From the NCBI GenBank assembly GCA_001600455.1, contig BCKC01000014.1:124001-188000 (forward strand): a stretch of DNA of 64,000 nt, given 5' to 3'. The notes under the pieces were generated by a model. It saw only the letters and a program-made list of their open reading frames with translations. It was not told where the DNA came from and did not search any database. The translations under genes were made by a program, and so were the position numbers. Shown here piece after piece: positions 14,015-27,441 of this stretch (its first letter is position 1; every line of letters begins with the position of its first letter). The stretch comes from Endocalyx cinctus (lineage: Eukaryota > Ascomycota > Sordariomycetes > Amphisphaeriales > Apiosporaceae).

Positions 14015-17000
14015 CTATTTGATCTTCCTGGCTTCGAAGAGCGTCAAGCTCAGACTAGTGTCGTTCTCGCCCACGTTAGGAGTCGGCTCGTTCAAGATTT
14101 CCCACCTACGGAACACAAAAGGCGTGAGTTTCTCTGGTGGTAGTGGCCCCATTCCCATGACTCCCATAGCCGCCATGGCCGCGGCCCTGCGTTCCTGAAT
14201 ACCCATGCCAGATAGCGCCGACTTGTCCTTATGAGCTAGCATGAGGTTCTCGGCTGGGTTAGGCGCGAAGCTGAATAAATACTGCAGGCGTGGGTCCGAT
14301 GTTGAATCTTTGACTATGCGGACGCATTGCTGCCGCGTATCTTCCGGAAGCTGATCCACAAGCACAAGGGCGATATCGAAGATGCGTTCGCTCAGCTTTC
14401 CGGACGTCGAGGGGTAGTTGTCGAGCTCCTGCGTCAGGCCTGCGAGGGCGATGAGCGCCCGAGCTCGTACTTCGCCACCTATCACTTTCGAAATCTCGAT
14501 GGGAGCAGAGAACGGCGATGCTAAAATAGTAAGATACGATAAGAGAAGCGGAAGCCAATTTGAGAGCACAGCCGTCTTGAGTGACGCGTGTTCACCATTG
14601 GCAGACCCTAGAATCTCCCACAAGTCTGATATTTTGTCCACCACCGCATTGGATATCAACGAAGTCTTAGAAGATGCCGCGCCGCGAAATACGGCATCGA
14701 TAACAGTTAATAAATTTTCTGCCATATGGATATTTCCACCTTGGGAATCCGATGTCTCGTCCGACGGGTTGTTTTTGAGGGATGGAAAGAGTTCTAAGAA
14801 CCGAACCTCTGCTCGGTTCTTTAAATGTTGTGTTATATCGGAATTCAAAAACGGCAGCATCCCCGTCCACATGACGTTGTTAGCCTCAATCGCGTTATCC
14901 ATAGCTCTGGATAAGGAGTCAAACTGCGATTGCAGTTTCTCCGCCGCTTCCGGACTAGTCGAATCATCCGCAGCAAGAATCAAGGAGAGCTTGACTTGGC
15001 AGAAAGGGAGAGTAAACTCGTTAGCTAATTCGAGAACCTGTTCAAACGACTGCTGGTCGCCTCCCCCATAAGGAGCTAACAATTTAGCCGTTAGAGTCTC
15101 AATTAGCATTGGCAACTTTGCGTCTTGCGTCTTTATCGAGAGAGTTTCGCTCGCCATCTGCGGATCGATCAAGATCAGATTTCGAAGAAGCTGGAGTAGG
15201 TGCGTCTTCGTTTTCTCGTTATCGAGTGGTGGTTCTAGAGGTGGTGTCTGACTTCGACACACGCAGTACTCGGCGAGGCCTCCTTTGATCAAACCCATGA
15301 CTGCTTTCGCATGCTCTACTCTCGCATTCTCCTGTATAATGCGGAATCGATAGCAATCCTCGATAGACATGATCGAGTTCGGCGTCATCTGCATCATCAG
15401 CATCTGCAATATTTCTTGCATATAAATCGAAGCCGATCCCACCGGACTAGGCTGAGGCTGCGAAGTCAGAGGCTGCTGGCTTCTCGAAGCGGTAACAAAG
15501 AGTGTCGTTAACGGCAAGCAGCCGGTACTGAGAAGCAATGGGTAGACTTGGTTTATAGGAGGCCGTCTGGTCAACTTCCGCACATGCTGTACCCAGCCTT
15601 TCATAAGGGCGTCGAAGTGTTGGGTATCGAAAACCCGCAGTTTGGATAGCAGTATGCAATAAGTTCGTTGACGCTCATCTCCCTTTTGCCAGCAAGTCCC
15701 TACTTTAGTCACGATGGCCGAGAACAGACGCTCCAACGTTGGTCGGTCAGCGCTAGTATAACTAGCGAGCTTTTCTATCTGCTCACTAAGCTCGGTCTCG
15801 GCATCTTGAAGTCGAGTAGTCATGCTGTCCGACAGGGGCGAAGAGGCATCGACGGCACTAGTCTGATCCGCTCTGATCAAATCGTTCTTCAACTGTTGAG
15901 CAATCTGCTCGAAGCCAGGTATACGAAATGAGAGACAAGTTAGTGACGCGAGAAGTGGACGAGCACCGACGATCCCCTGCTCTTCGCTAACAGCCTTGAG
16001 ACGTTCATAAAGACGCTGGAACAAGGTTTTTGCAGACCCTAGCGCAGCAAATACGGGTAGATGAATGTTGAGAGTATCAGCGCAATATGCGAGTATATCG
16101 GGCTTGGAGGATTGACACATCATCTTCAAAGTACTCTCGAGCATTGTGAAATCCTGAGCTTCTTCCAAGAGTAGCCGGACCGTATCAAGCGTCGCAACCG
16201 ATATCTCAATCCCATTTTTTCCGGCTCGGAGATGCTGTGTGCAGTGGTTGACATAGTCGTTACTTAACCAAGACGATACTTCTGATTTCAGTGCACGACT
16301 ACTAAGCCTGATACGCTTAGCTAACTTCTTCACGCTTAGAGGTGGTCTCTGTAGCATAGGATCGCTCGGGTCTAACGGCACGGACAGGGTCCGCTTAATA
16401 CACCTCGTTGCCATCTCCATATCACTCGCCTCGTCTTCAACCGCAAAAGAGGCTCGTCGCAAGAGAGAAGCCCTTAAACTCTTCATAGACTCTGCTAAGG
16501 AGTGGATTGGAACCTCGACCAGGAGCCTAGTAACACACGGCCCATCTAATTGTGTTTCTACCGGATCAGATAAACCTCCCCCCGCAATCAACCACTGCAT
16601 ATACTGGGGAACGGAGAAATGACCCGAGCGTATTAGCTCCGAAACTAAATGGTAAACAAGGAGCTTTCGATCGTTCTCTCGGAGCGCATCGGTGTTGAGG
16701 AAGTCCAGTATACTCTTGGTAACATCGATATCTGAAGACGATGCTGTTGATCGAATAACACTCGCTGCGACATATATCTTAGCAACGCCAAATCGATATA
16801 GTGACGTACTCCACTCCAGCACAGTCCGTATCAAAACATCCTTGTTTTCCCCGACTCTGTGCAATTGCGCGTAGATATCGTCGTCGAACGGCGTTCGAAC
16901 CATATTATCGAGTAACTGCACCAGCGTGCTTCGGACCGCGGGCTGAGACTTGACACTCGAGCTTGTCAAGTACTCGTTTCGCGCATCGATAGATTCGAAA

Positions 17001-18730
17001 GCGAGCCGGGTGGTTTCCGGGGCGGCCAATAGCGAAGATTGCAGTGCACCTCGGAGTTTAGCCCATGTCGCCGGGTGAATAAAGCTTTCGGGACATGCTG
17101 AGATCAAAGTCTCGACAAGTGATGCTAAATGATTTATTAAGGGTAATAGGACATCCCGGTCGGGGTGGTTATATATCTGATATCCGAGTTAGCTTATTCC
17201 AGTCTTTGATATATAGAAAGTTACCAAACGTACAGAGCAGTGATGGTTTAAGAGAGCGGTTACTAAGCGTCGTCCGTGCCTTCTGAATTTTAGTAGATCC
17301 TTCCAATATATCTTCACTATTAGTAACCACATCGGAAGTTTAGCTTGATTACTGTTCTCAAGACCGGAAACGAGCCAGTCCATAAAATGATCTCGATCTA
17401 GGAGGTGTTCGGCGTATAGGTGGGTAGCTAGACGAATACTGGAGGGACGTCAGTCACTCATTTGGTGGCGTGATACTTAGGGCGATGCTTACGCGTATGT
17501 AACTTTAGCTTTCCAATCGTCATCGGTAAAGGCGTTGACAACGCTTTCGACGAACTGTTCAACGAAAAGTGACCAATCTCTAATCCATTTCACCTCTCCA
17601 CCCATGACAAAGGTATTATTTACGCCTTTTCTTTTGAACGCTCTTATCTCATTTGCACCCACGCATTTGGCGAGCCAAACGGCACGATCGGTCGGTACAT
17701 TCTTATTCAGACACTGGTCCAGCAACACCCTACCACGAATACCGTGAGGTATAGTACGACTCAGTCGTCGCAGGGATATGGCCGGATTCGCGAGGTCTTT
17801 AAGCCATACTTCCCTCTTCGTATCGGTCAGAGTCACTCGGGGTGGCGGCTTGAAGGTAGATGCCGACGTGATTTGTCCGCTGTGTCGTCTTTGGTTTAGT
17901 ATACTAGTAAATATAGTAGATAAAGTATGGAGGCCGCTTTTATGCTTCAAGGCGGGAAACAGGGGTGCTTTGGCGGAAGCGGCCTCTTGGGAAGGTTGCG
18001 CCGGAGCTTTATCGAAGTAGCCATGGCGGATGATATTGTCGGAGAATTGGTCCTCCGGATGTCCACCGTGCCAGGGGGCAAAATCGGCGAAACCTGAGGG
18101 GTGGTTAGTATTGTTATGGGCATTTCCACCACCCCGATTTCCACTCATACCGGTGGGTTCTCTCTTTCCCACGTTCGAATAGCGAGGGGCGAGAGACGGA
18201 GGCTCGACGGTATAGGATTTGGGGCGGGTATCTCTCTCTTTCTTAGAAGGTGCGCTCGCGCTAGGCATTTCCACGTCGTTTCGCTTGGTAGGCAAAGAGA
18301 ATCGGGCTCGGTGAGGAGGCATGGGGAGAGGGGTGGAATCGGCATCGGCAGTGTGGCATTGAGAGGTGTGAGAGCTACTCATGTCGCCTAAGTCGGAAGC
18401 ATCGTTCATCATCATGATACGCGACGGGGTGAAGACTTTATTGGCCGAAATAGGATCTAAGTTTTGGGGTGATTCGCTAAAGCCAGCATGATCAATACCA
18501 TCATTCGCTAATTCCAGCTTGAGTCTTGAACCTCCCCTCCTTCCCGTAGTAGCATATCTCGATTGCGCGACATCGGTAGCGTCGATGGTTTGTTCATTTC
18601 GTATTGGGGATGAAGGCATATATTGCTGTGAAAGGCTTCTCTGAGCAACGGGTCTCTGCGACAACCCCGAGCCGCTCAATGATCTCTGAGGCTGTCGCTG
18701 AGAGACGGCCAATGGGGGCCTGGAGGTCAT
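14015..18730 (-). CDS. srb8: Mediator of RNA polymerase II transcription subunit 12
   Basis: Three exons on the minus strand: 18730-17493, 17438-17225 and 17176-14015. They are joined by introns of 54 and 48 bases (donors GTAAGC and GTAACT, acceptors CCAG and TCAG, the second with an AGCTAAC branch point). Phases agree and give 1537 residues. Med12/Srb8 is the core of the CDK8 kinase module of nuclear Mediator, which mostly modulates or represses transcription. Recognition rests on the fungal Srb8-type N-terminus (MTSRPPLAVSQRQPQRS), the Med12 domain at about residues 305-370 (LANPAISLRRLSRTIPHG), the following helical block containing LPMWLLIVKIYWKDLL across exon 2, and the C-terminal end FRRWEILNEPTPNVGEND. 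Length suits the fungal family. The first roughly 270 residues are Ser/Pro-rich and likely disordered. No truncation or missing block is seen. Confidence 0.95.
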
Positions 18731-19663
18731 CGCGGGCGAAGAGTATGTCCTTGCTCCATATCTTCATTAAAAAAAATATTCTATTTCGGGTGTTCGGGTG
18801 GTTTTATGGATGGCGATATATGAGGTATAAGGAAAGAAAGGTAGTTGGAAGTTTGATAGATGGAATTTAGTGAGTTCTATTTTGGGCAGTTGTGGTTGGT
18901 TGTCGAGATGGACAAAAGGCGGTCGAGAATGCCTAGGGTGTATTATGTATCGGGGAATAGTGATAAACCTGCATACGATAATGAGTGATCACTAATAAGT
19001 GGATGAGATGAGATATATACTAATAGTTATACGTATATATATGGGGATGTATGTATGGTACGGTTATTAACCAAGTAATGGATGGGAGCCAAGAATAATT
19101 AGGGTTAAAGATTAGTTTAGAAAAGAAAAAAAGAGAATAGAAACAAGTGCCTATAGACCAGAGCAGAGTGAAAATGAAGTGGGAAAACAGGTTGTACAAG
19201 AAAGGGTGGTGGTATGTTGTAGTGAATATCGTTCAGATAATAAATGAGTCGTATTGGTAAATGTGGAATGGGTTGAATACAGTACTTTTTTCCCTTTGGT
19301 GGTGTGAGGTGAGATCTAAGATTTGCTGATTACCTAATTCAATATACGAAATATTATTGAATCAACGATACTTGTAAGGTATTACTGCTAAATATTGAAC
19401 GGCGAATAATATGCTTAAAGCCCTTGTAAGCCTACTGAGTATACTATTTTCTCTGCTGTCTGGTATTACATAGTACACTGCATTCACTTCTAAGGGGGAA
19501 AACTCGAAAAATAAATAAATAAACAAGCTAGGTTAAAACTAGAATAAAATTCGGGGATATCCAGGTGTAAAATGCCAGAAGAGGCTGTTGAAAGAGGAAA
19601 TACGGGGTGTACTGGTGGATACGGATGTTGCGCGGATGTTGCGATGTTAGCCTGTTAGCCTCT

Positions 19664-19691
19664 ATGTACTATGTACTATGTACTATGTAAT
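19664..19691. repeat. TACTATG 7-base tandem repeat
   Basis: About four consecutive copies of TACTATG lie in intergenic DNA. The same motif, and its reverse complement, recurs singly at many intergenic sites in the window, for example inside the palindrome at 39713-39730. Confidence 0.6.
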
Positions 19692-22676
19692 TTACCTAGG
19701 ACCTACATATAGGTTGCTAGGTACTAGACAGGTCCACTTTATTTGTGCGGATTCGGGGAATGAGAGGATATCTCTTCGGGATTGGTTAAGATCTTTCCAA
19801 AAAAAAAAAGGGAATATGGATGTTGGCGTGATCTGCATTGAGGTGGCATGGACATGATTATACTAAAAGACGCCCCTCTCTTAAATACCATGTACTGTGC
19901 ACTGAGCTCTCTAGTACCGTAATTGTTTCGGTAGAGTTACCAGTTAACCTATTATCCTAGGCCAGTATCTTCGGTACACTAAGATGATCGGAAAACGCGG
20001 GAATACTGTGTGTGTACCTCTACCTAAGTTAGAAACAAAGAATCTTTTTGTTCTCTCTCTATCTTTTTTTTAGCCTTTTATCTGCTCACTCAGCCTTCCT
20101 TTTTTTGCCTCTTTTATGTAATTCGTATAAAATCTTACAGATATAAATATTAACGAGTTCTGGATCCTGATACCAAGTTATATCCACCTATAATCTATCT
20201 ATCTCGGTATGTCATCTGCTATGCTACGTGTACGTCAACCTAGTATACTAGACATGGGCCCCTTATTAGGCATCCGATACCCAAAATCATCAAACCCGCG
20301 TACACGATTGCTTTTTTGCTTTTAGATCTATTTACCTGGCTCAGCTGGTCCATCATATGATACGTGATCATTCACCTTCACAAAGCTTCCCCACTCTCGT
20401 TTTCACTGCGTTGTGACATGATACCTGATGCGGTGCTAAGACAGATTAGAGAGATCGCTAGATCTGACAAATCTCAATTTTATCCCGTCGGGTTTTCATT
20501 CATGATGAAATAAATCATAAATAAATAAATAAGCCTTAGTAGATAACCTAACAAACATGATTAAGAAAAAGAGGTTATCTAGTATAAAAAAGATATGATG
20601 ATGACCGGAACACCGTGGAACCTACAGATTGGCATAGATTACTTAGCTTAGTATGTAGTATTATAAAGCTTACCCTTTATCTCCGGCCAGTAAGTAAGAA
20701 CTATGATATTAATAAAAGTCCAAAACGGAACTTTTACATGTATAGATACAATTTTTTTACTAATAGCAAACATACTAGGCAGTAGATCATATTGTCCCGA
20801 AAGACGGAGTTGTAATATATGCACACTTGTAACATCATTTGCAGTTCTTGGCTTATCGGGCTGAAGCCAGCCATTTACTACCATGACACCTGCAGTTTAC
20901 TTACATATTGCCTAGGGTTTATGCATGGGTGTAGTTCACTGGTCTAGGTGTTTCTTTGTTTCTTTTTTTCTTTACTTGTCCCCTTTGTACGCATATACTA
21001 CTATGTATATGGACACTACGTATAAATACTACGTAAGTAGGTGGCTTGGTGATAAATCCGGTATAGTAATCCCAACGTATCAGGTACGGAATGATTTTAT
21101 TCTGCTTCCGTGGCGCTTTTTTTGCTTTTATGTAAGAACGTCATTCTCCTTGTATATGTACATAGTAGGTATCTTTTCAGCCCTCAACCTACCATAGCAC
21201 TTTACTTAATAGGTAAATGTAGGCAGCTTTTTACGAACGCTGTGCGGAGGTCGCTTTCTCCCCCATGTTCCTCGATAAAGGGCCGAGGTCCCATACTATA
21301 TTATATCCAACAGTATTTTCTCTAAATATATACTACCCATTGGGCCTACTTCTTTTGAGGTTTTCGGGTCAGCCGGTCTAGATCAGATCCCCTTGCTCCT
21401 TCCGTCGTCATTAGCTTTCTTTTCATTGGCAACAACCTGTGCCAGCGAGATAGAGAAACATTCCTTACATACAACACTGCAATGCACACGTACATATATA
21501 TATATATATATATTGACGGAAAGGGGATCATCTCGTATATTTCTTAGTCTCTTGACTGTGCCACCTATGAGAGAATGATATACTATGTAAAGAAGGGTTC
21601 GTGCGATACAACATAACCAGTGACAGATCTATTCCGGAATCCGCGATTGACAGAAAGAGGGGGGGGGAATGGAATATGCCGAGACGATCGGATTATCTAA
21701 GCCAACTCTCGTTCGACTTTGTCCTATCCAGTCTCTCTATCTTTTTATTTTTCGCCTCCTTGAATTTTGCCCCTCTTAAGGAAGCAAAAATAAAAACCAG
21801 AGTAATACACTAAGAATAAGACAAGGTGTACGACTGTGCCGACGACCGCGTCGCCTTCGCCTTCTGTGATTGGATTGGAATGCAATAGGCGAAAGATTGT
21901 TCCCCCCGGTTCACTACAAACTAACGAAAGACGGGAAGTTCGAACAAATACTCATTTGGTATACATTCCCCCGAAACGGCCGCTTTTTTTTTTTTTTTTT
22001 GGGCTTGGAAATCAAAGATCTGTCATCCAAGCGAGCGAACCAATCTCGCTCTTCCGAGCAGTAAGTAGCAAGGTAATTAAAACGACAATGCAACGCAGAA
22101 AATGGAAACGAAGCAAAAACTAGAGAAAAAGAAAAAGACCCAAGTCACGGGAAATAAAATAAAAATGAATTCTTAATCTATCTTTTTTTTTCCCTTTTAT
22201 TCTTCTCACCTGCCTACATTAAACAACTACGTTTTATGATATCGTTGACAAATCGTGAACCGGATCCCCCCCTGGGTTTCCCCTCCTCGACAATCTCGCA
22301 TCCGTGCGAGGTGAAACAAGGGGGACGACGTTTTAAGAGAAGAAGGTATTCCCGAGCGACACACACTTTGTAACTAAAAAATCCTTTCTTTTCTTTTCTT
22401 TTTTTTTTCGCCCAGCCTTGGTAACCAACGCCGGCACGCACATCCCGCCGGTTTCCCCGGCCAAAAGATCTCTGACGCGAGGTTACCTGATAAGTAAGTT
22501 TTACATGAGGAATTAAGTGCTCAATGTATACCTGAGCCATGCCGCTTTAAACTGGATTCTAGCCTGAGTTTTATACCCTTCGAAAATCTACTCTAAAATA
22601 TGAAAAAGTAAAACTTTGCACAAATCTTTTTCTCTGTACTCCGTCAATAATTATCCGTTTAAAGTATAGTCAAATA

Positions 22677-22720
22677 ATAAACCGTATTTAAAATAAACCG
22701 TTTAGACATCATAAACCGTT
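22677..22720. repeat. Three spaced ATAAACCGT copies
   Basis: ATAAACCGT occurs at 22677-22685, 22693-22701 and 22711-22719, with spacings of 16 and 18 bases, in otherwise featureless AT-rich sequence. It could be a chance cluster or a cluster of protein-binding sites. Confidence 0.4.
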
Positions 22721-23121
22721 CAGCATAGACGCAGCCACCGACAACTTCTTTCCATACAAGTTTTTAGCAACATATTCAGTTAATTCAGCCCTCTATTAGT
22801 TGGCATTAATGATGATATTTTGATTTAGTTGGCGATTAGTTGTTGAATTTTGATGTCTGCCGCTATCTAGAGTTCGTAGCCCTAGTCTGTTGTAGGCGTA
22901 GTCTGTTCAGCAGACTCGTTAGGAGAAGTATATCAGATATTTTTCAAATATATAACCAGAATACCCCGACTACCTACTAAATACCTAGGTAGGTAGGCAG
23001 GTAGGTTCTAGTAAAAGGACAACACGCATCTATTCAACACTCAACACTCAATACTTTACTTGATTTCAACACGTGATATTACGATCTCTATTCCATCGCT
23101 CGGACATCTTTCTGCATCGAT

Positions 23122-23646
23122 TTGGGCAAGGAACTCTGCATTCTCGAAGTATCTTACGTCTGCTACTATACTATCAGCTTACCCTCCGATACAGGAATCG
23201 AACATATGTTTTCACACTTGATAAAAAATCTATATACTACCACAATAAAACTCCTCGGTCCCAGGACAAGCGACCATGGTGTCCTCAACCCCGTTCATCT
23301 CGCCATCGGCGTACACGGATACTGGATCCAGTCGCAACTGCTAGGCATCCCCGATCGATTTGGTTTGTTTTCGCCCGGTCCACCTCTCCTACAAGCGGTG
23401 GAAGGCTCCAACTTCGCCCCTGGTGCTTTCATGTTACTTATTTTTTTTTTCTGGCTCGATCTTATTTGTGGAAGCTTGATTTCGTGTCTCGCCAAAGCTA
23501 ACGGAAAACCTGCTCTTCCAGTGGCGGTGATCTTTACGGCTTTATTTATTTTCACGGTTGGCACCCTGTTAGAAACCTATCTAAGCTCAAATCAGCTCGC
23601 GTGGAACAAGTCATCTGGAGATTGGCAACTACGAAAAAATGCATAA
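23122..23646 (+). CDS. Possible small two-helix membrane protein, start uncertain
   Basis: An open frame of 174 codons. From about 23280 onward the codons are C-rich at third positions, as in the confident genes of this window, and the amino-acid pattern looks genuine. Two hydrophobic segments are visible: one around residues 98-125 (FMLLIFFFWLDLICGSL) and one around 133-152 (VAVIFTALFIFTVGTLLETY), followed by a polar tail. The first 50 residues look less coding-like, so translation may start at the ATG at 23206 (146 residues) or an upstream intron may exist. I recognise no family. A two-pass membrane protein is inferred from hydrophobicity only. It is isolated, with several kb of apparently non-coding DNA on both sides, and could be a relic. 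Confidence 0.4.
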   Translation: MGKELCILEVSYVCYYTISLPSDTGIEHMFSHLIKNLYTTTIKLLGPRTSDHGVLNPVHLAIGVHGYWIQSQLLGIPDRFGLFSPGPPLLQAVEGSNFAPGAFMLLIFFFWLDLICGSLISCLAKANGKPALPVAVIFTALFIFTVGTLLETYLSSNQLAWNKSSGDWQLRKNA

Positions 23647-26600
23647 GTTAAAGTCAAGGATGTGATAGGAGCAAGTACAAAATAGTGGAATTCATATCCG
23701 TAACGCGGGTATGCCTAAGTCTCTCTCAGGTTGTTCTGTCTGGTGGGAAATAATTAGAATGAAAAGCTTTGAAACCCCCTATGAACACCATATTCTCCCC
23801 AAATATCTAAGGGTTGATATCTTCTATTAAAAATTGTAAAATTAACCTAGGCTCAAAACTTTCGTCTTTCTATAGGCTGCGAGCTCACGTCCTGTTTTTC
23901 TACTTAGGTATGCTTTTGTCGGGGCCTTGGGTACTACGGGGACTACGGTGCGTGTCTGCGGCTACACTCCCACGTACCCCTATTCTCTTATAGTTTTCAT
24001 GAAGGCTCTTGTAAGATTCGAAGCAAAATATTTTAGTATTTAAAAACCCGCAGCGTAATTGGAAATTATTAACTTCCAGAGTAATTTAATTACTTAAGTA
24101 CTCGCTCACTGTTTTCCTAAATTTATCACCATATCACTATCCGCCGCTATTTATGTTGTTATTAAACATGTGGAAAGGCCAGAAGCAACCAGTTTATAGA
24201 TCTTTTGAACTTCATCACAAACATAGCAAAGGTCTATACAGAATTCTATCCTAGTAAAATTCTTCTTCTCCCGCTTGCTAACGTGCGAGGTCCCTTTGTA
24301 GGATTTGACTGAACTATTCGAACCTTCTACTACTACGTATCGTATGTCGTAGGAAAGGGGATAAAAGGCTCTGTCTCCTTCATATTGAAGTACTGGGAAA
24401 TATTAAAGCTGGGGTACTCTTGATTTTGTTTTAGAAAGAGAAGTTAAGTTTAGTTTTTATGAGGTACGACAGGTAGAATCAGAATCGTAAGGAACTTCCA
24501 TTTGTTAAATATTATTGAGACAACTGGCACTTTAAAGAAAGATTCCAGACCCAGATTGCATATATTCATCTTATCTCAAAGTGTCTACAACAGTAGTTGT
24601 ATTCTATATACAGCTTTATGGCTGGTGGCTTATGGGTGACTCTGTCAGGGGAGGGTCCCAAAATACTGGCCGCAGGGGGCTTCACCTTGTGATGATACTT
24701 CCATCAAGCTTCGTCATACTCGGGTATCCATATCTACTATACAAATACACTGGAATTTTACGCCTAAGCTGTGTAGACATATTTGGACTACAGCATACTT
24801 AAGCTATAGCATTTGGAGGTTACCTGATTATTATATGTTCGCTTATAACCTTGATTAATTGAGCTTCCACCGCCCGCGGTAAGCATACCCAATGGGAAAT
24901 TCAGGATCGCGTCCGCTCTCCCATAGATAAGCCACTTATATGCCTTCCACCAGCTCCAGTGATACGAATGTATTAGGGGTGAATAAAGGCACGGCGAAAA
25001 CTTCTAGGCTAGCTGGCTAGCTATATATCCATCTAGCTTTGCACAGACTGTACAGTGCAGTAGTATGGGCTTCGCCTGCTCTACGCTGTATCATCCAGTT
25101 ATCAAAAATATAATACTTAACATTACCATATTTCCATAATATATATTTCTAGTTCAGATATTTCTTTAAAAATCTTAGCTTTGGCTTTGAGGTCACTTTT
25201 GGCTGTAATGATTAGGTTAGACATGCTGACATGTTACTTAGCCACAGTTTATAACGGATAGTTGTCCGTAATAAAAAATTGTTACGTTAACTGACTGGGT
25301 AAGTACTTGGTATGGGTGCATCATCAATCGACTGATTAATGACTGAGCCGAGCCTGGGTAAAAGCGGCAAACACGTTATCCTCGATTTGCACCAAAATAA
25401 AAGTCAATGTAAATTTATTCTGCGTTTTATTCTATTTTATTCCTCGGACCTGCAGCATGTCGAACAACATCGGATCCATGGATTGTACCTAGGTATAATC
25501 AGATTCACGTGATGGTATCAATCCCTACCCCCCAGCCCCCCTCTCTTTCTTTACGCGTCTCTTTTCTTTGTCTCTCTCTCCTTTCCGCATTGGTTGATCG
25601 TCATTCCTTGAAAGAGCGAAATGCATCTCCCGATCGCATCTTGCTGGGTTATAGTTTCTAGATACGGAGGTATGTCATGCATATCTTTTCGGCTCGGGCC
25701 TCATTATCACCTTGCTTGACGAAGGGAGTAGCAGTTTCGTTTAAAAGAAAATATATAAAAAACAATGTATTATTGGTAGGGATGGAAACGCTGATCCAGA
25801 TACTTCCCACCCAAAAAGAATTAAATGCGTTCTTTGACATATATATCGCGTCAACGGTGTCGCCGTCACCGTCACACACACGCACATGACGTGCGAATCG
25901 GAAACCGGTTTCTCTCTTCCCCCCACCCTTCTCCTCCTCTTGGAATCCTTCTCGCTTACCCACGAGGCCGCACCGTAATTCTTATCGTAAAGAACAGGCA
26001 GGTTAGCGACGCACGTTTTTGCGCATCAAAGCCATGGATATAAGCAAACCCCGTTTTGTAGGCAAGACTACTAAAGAGGCGGCCATCTCCTCTCCGGATA
26101 TTAACGTCCCAGGTCAAAAAGATGGCGGGTAGAATTAAGAAGAGAGAGAGAGAAGATAAAAAGGGGGGTTTTGCGTGCGTGTCATCGCATGGTAGCAATG
26201 CAGTATACGACCGTACCGTATCTTGAGTAGCTTGGTAGATTCGGGAATAGCTGGATGTGTAATTATCAAGGTCGGTAGCCACGGCATAATGCGATAATAC
26301 TTTCTAGAGGGAAAGTAGTGAAATCCTTTCTTTACTAGAGTCTGACCACCGAGACAAATATTGATGAATAAAGGATCACATGTTCATATCGGATATCCAT
26401 CTTTTTAAACGAATGGCTGGGTGAGTATATGGCCTGGATAGGGGCCATTCCCGCAGCTATGCGAAGTGATCTAGGTTTGCATCTAAAATTTGAAATAATG
26501 GGCTTTTGATAGCTTTTCTCTACCCTTCAAGTGGGTGAACCTGTCGCGATATTCATGCCTGTTATGAAGTCTTGAGCCGAACATGTGAAGTCACAGCTTG

Positions 26601-27441
26601 CCTAGCCCGGAAGCATTAACAGGTACCCGAATCTATAATGTTTTCGAACATTTTTATCAACTATCACGTTTCATCAGAAAAGTCCTCTTAAAGTCTGCTT
26701 ATTGCTTGACAATTCTCAACGATGGATTGCATTAAAGTCTCTGCTTTCTTCTACGTAGAAATCCAAACCTACACCCCCTCGCACCCAGAAATTTGACAAT
26801 CCTGCACTTATGAACCCCCCCCCCCCNNNNNNNNNNNNNNNNNNNNNNNNNNNNNNNNNNNCCCCCCCCCCCCCCCATTTACCTAAGTCGTCCCGAATAG
26901 CCCATCTCGCGTCCTGAAAAAAAAAAAAAAGATAAGCTTCGCTGAGGGCACTACCCGCGTAGCTTTTAAAGAGGGGGGTTTGAACTGAGGTATAGGGAGC
27001 TCAAGGTAAAGAAAGAAAGAGAAAATGTAGGCACATATTTTTTTTTCCCCTTAGGTAGAATAGAACGTCATTAGAAGCGCTAGCAATGAAGATCGACACT
27101 TATGAAGAGTCGTCTAGGAGTGCGGAACTAACGGTAGGTTTAGCTCTGAGAGACAGAAGAAGTAAGATCTAAATACCCCTATTCTATTGTGTAATGATGA
27201 TTGGACTATAGTCCTAACGCCTACTCCTCCGAGGTGGGTCTCTATTATAAAAAGTTGGCTGGCCTGCTGTTATGTGATCACAGGGTTTGTACAACGTCCT
27301 CATCTTCTAGATTCAGAAAACCAAACACGTAGTAAATGCGTGATTCTTTTATCTAGAAATATTCCTCGAGAACCACAAAAGTATGTACGTCGAAATATCC
27401 GCGAAAGGACACAAGTTCCCTAACCCCTATTTTTCAGCCTT
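23647..27441. other. Gene-free region containing an assembly gap
   Basis: No gene supported. The stretch has AT-rich sequence, a palindromic ACTGTACAGT block near 25045-25060, short CT-rich tracts and the N gap at 26827-26861. Open frames of 70-108 codons (for example around 25658-26282) show no motifs and are low complexity. Confidence 0.55.
26815..26876. other. Assembly gap (35 N) between poly-C tracts
   Basis: A run of 35 N at 26827-26861 is bordered on the left by 12 C and on the right by 15 C. The true length is unknown; it is probably a long homopolymer C tract that sequencing or assembly could not resolve. Nothing coding is interrupted. Confidence 0.95.

Larger units (their letters stand above)
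18731..23121. other. Gene-poor intergenic region
   Basis: No supportable gene. The proximal part (18731 to about 19300) is probably the promoter and leader of the Mediator 12 gene. Beyond it are AT-rich sequence, a 7-base tandem TACTATG repeat near 19665-19690, a short TA microsatellite near 21494-21513, and three ATAAACCGT copies at 22677-22720. An open frame at 20648-20884 (minus, 78 codons) has ordinary amino-acid composition but no recognised motif, so I do not call it. Confidence 0.55.

Noticed and set aside
20648..20884. 78-codon minus-strand frame of ordinary composition
   Set aside because: No recognised motif, surrounded by AT-rich non-coding DNA, and no splice partners found.
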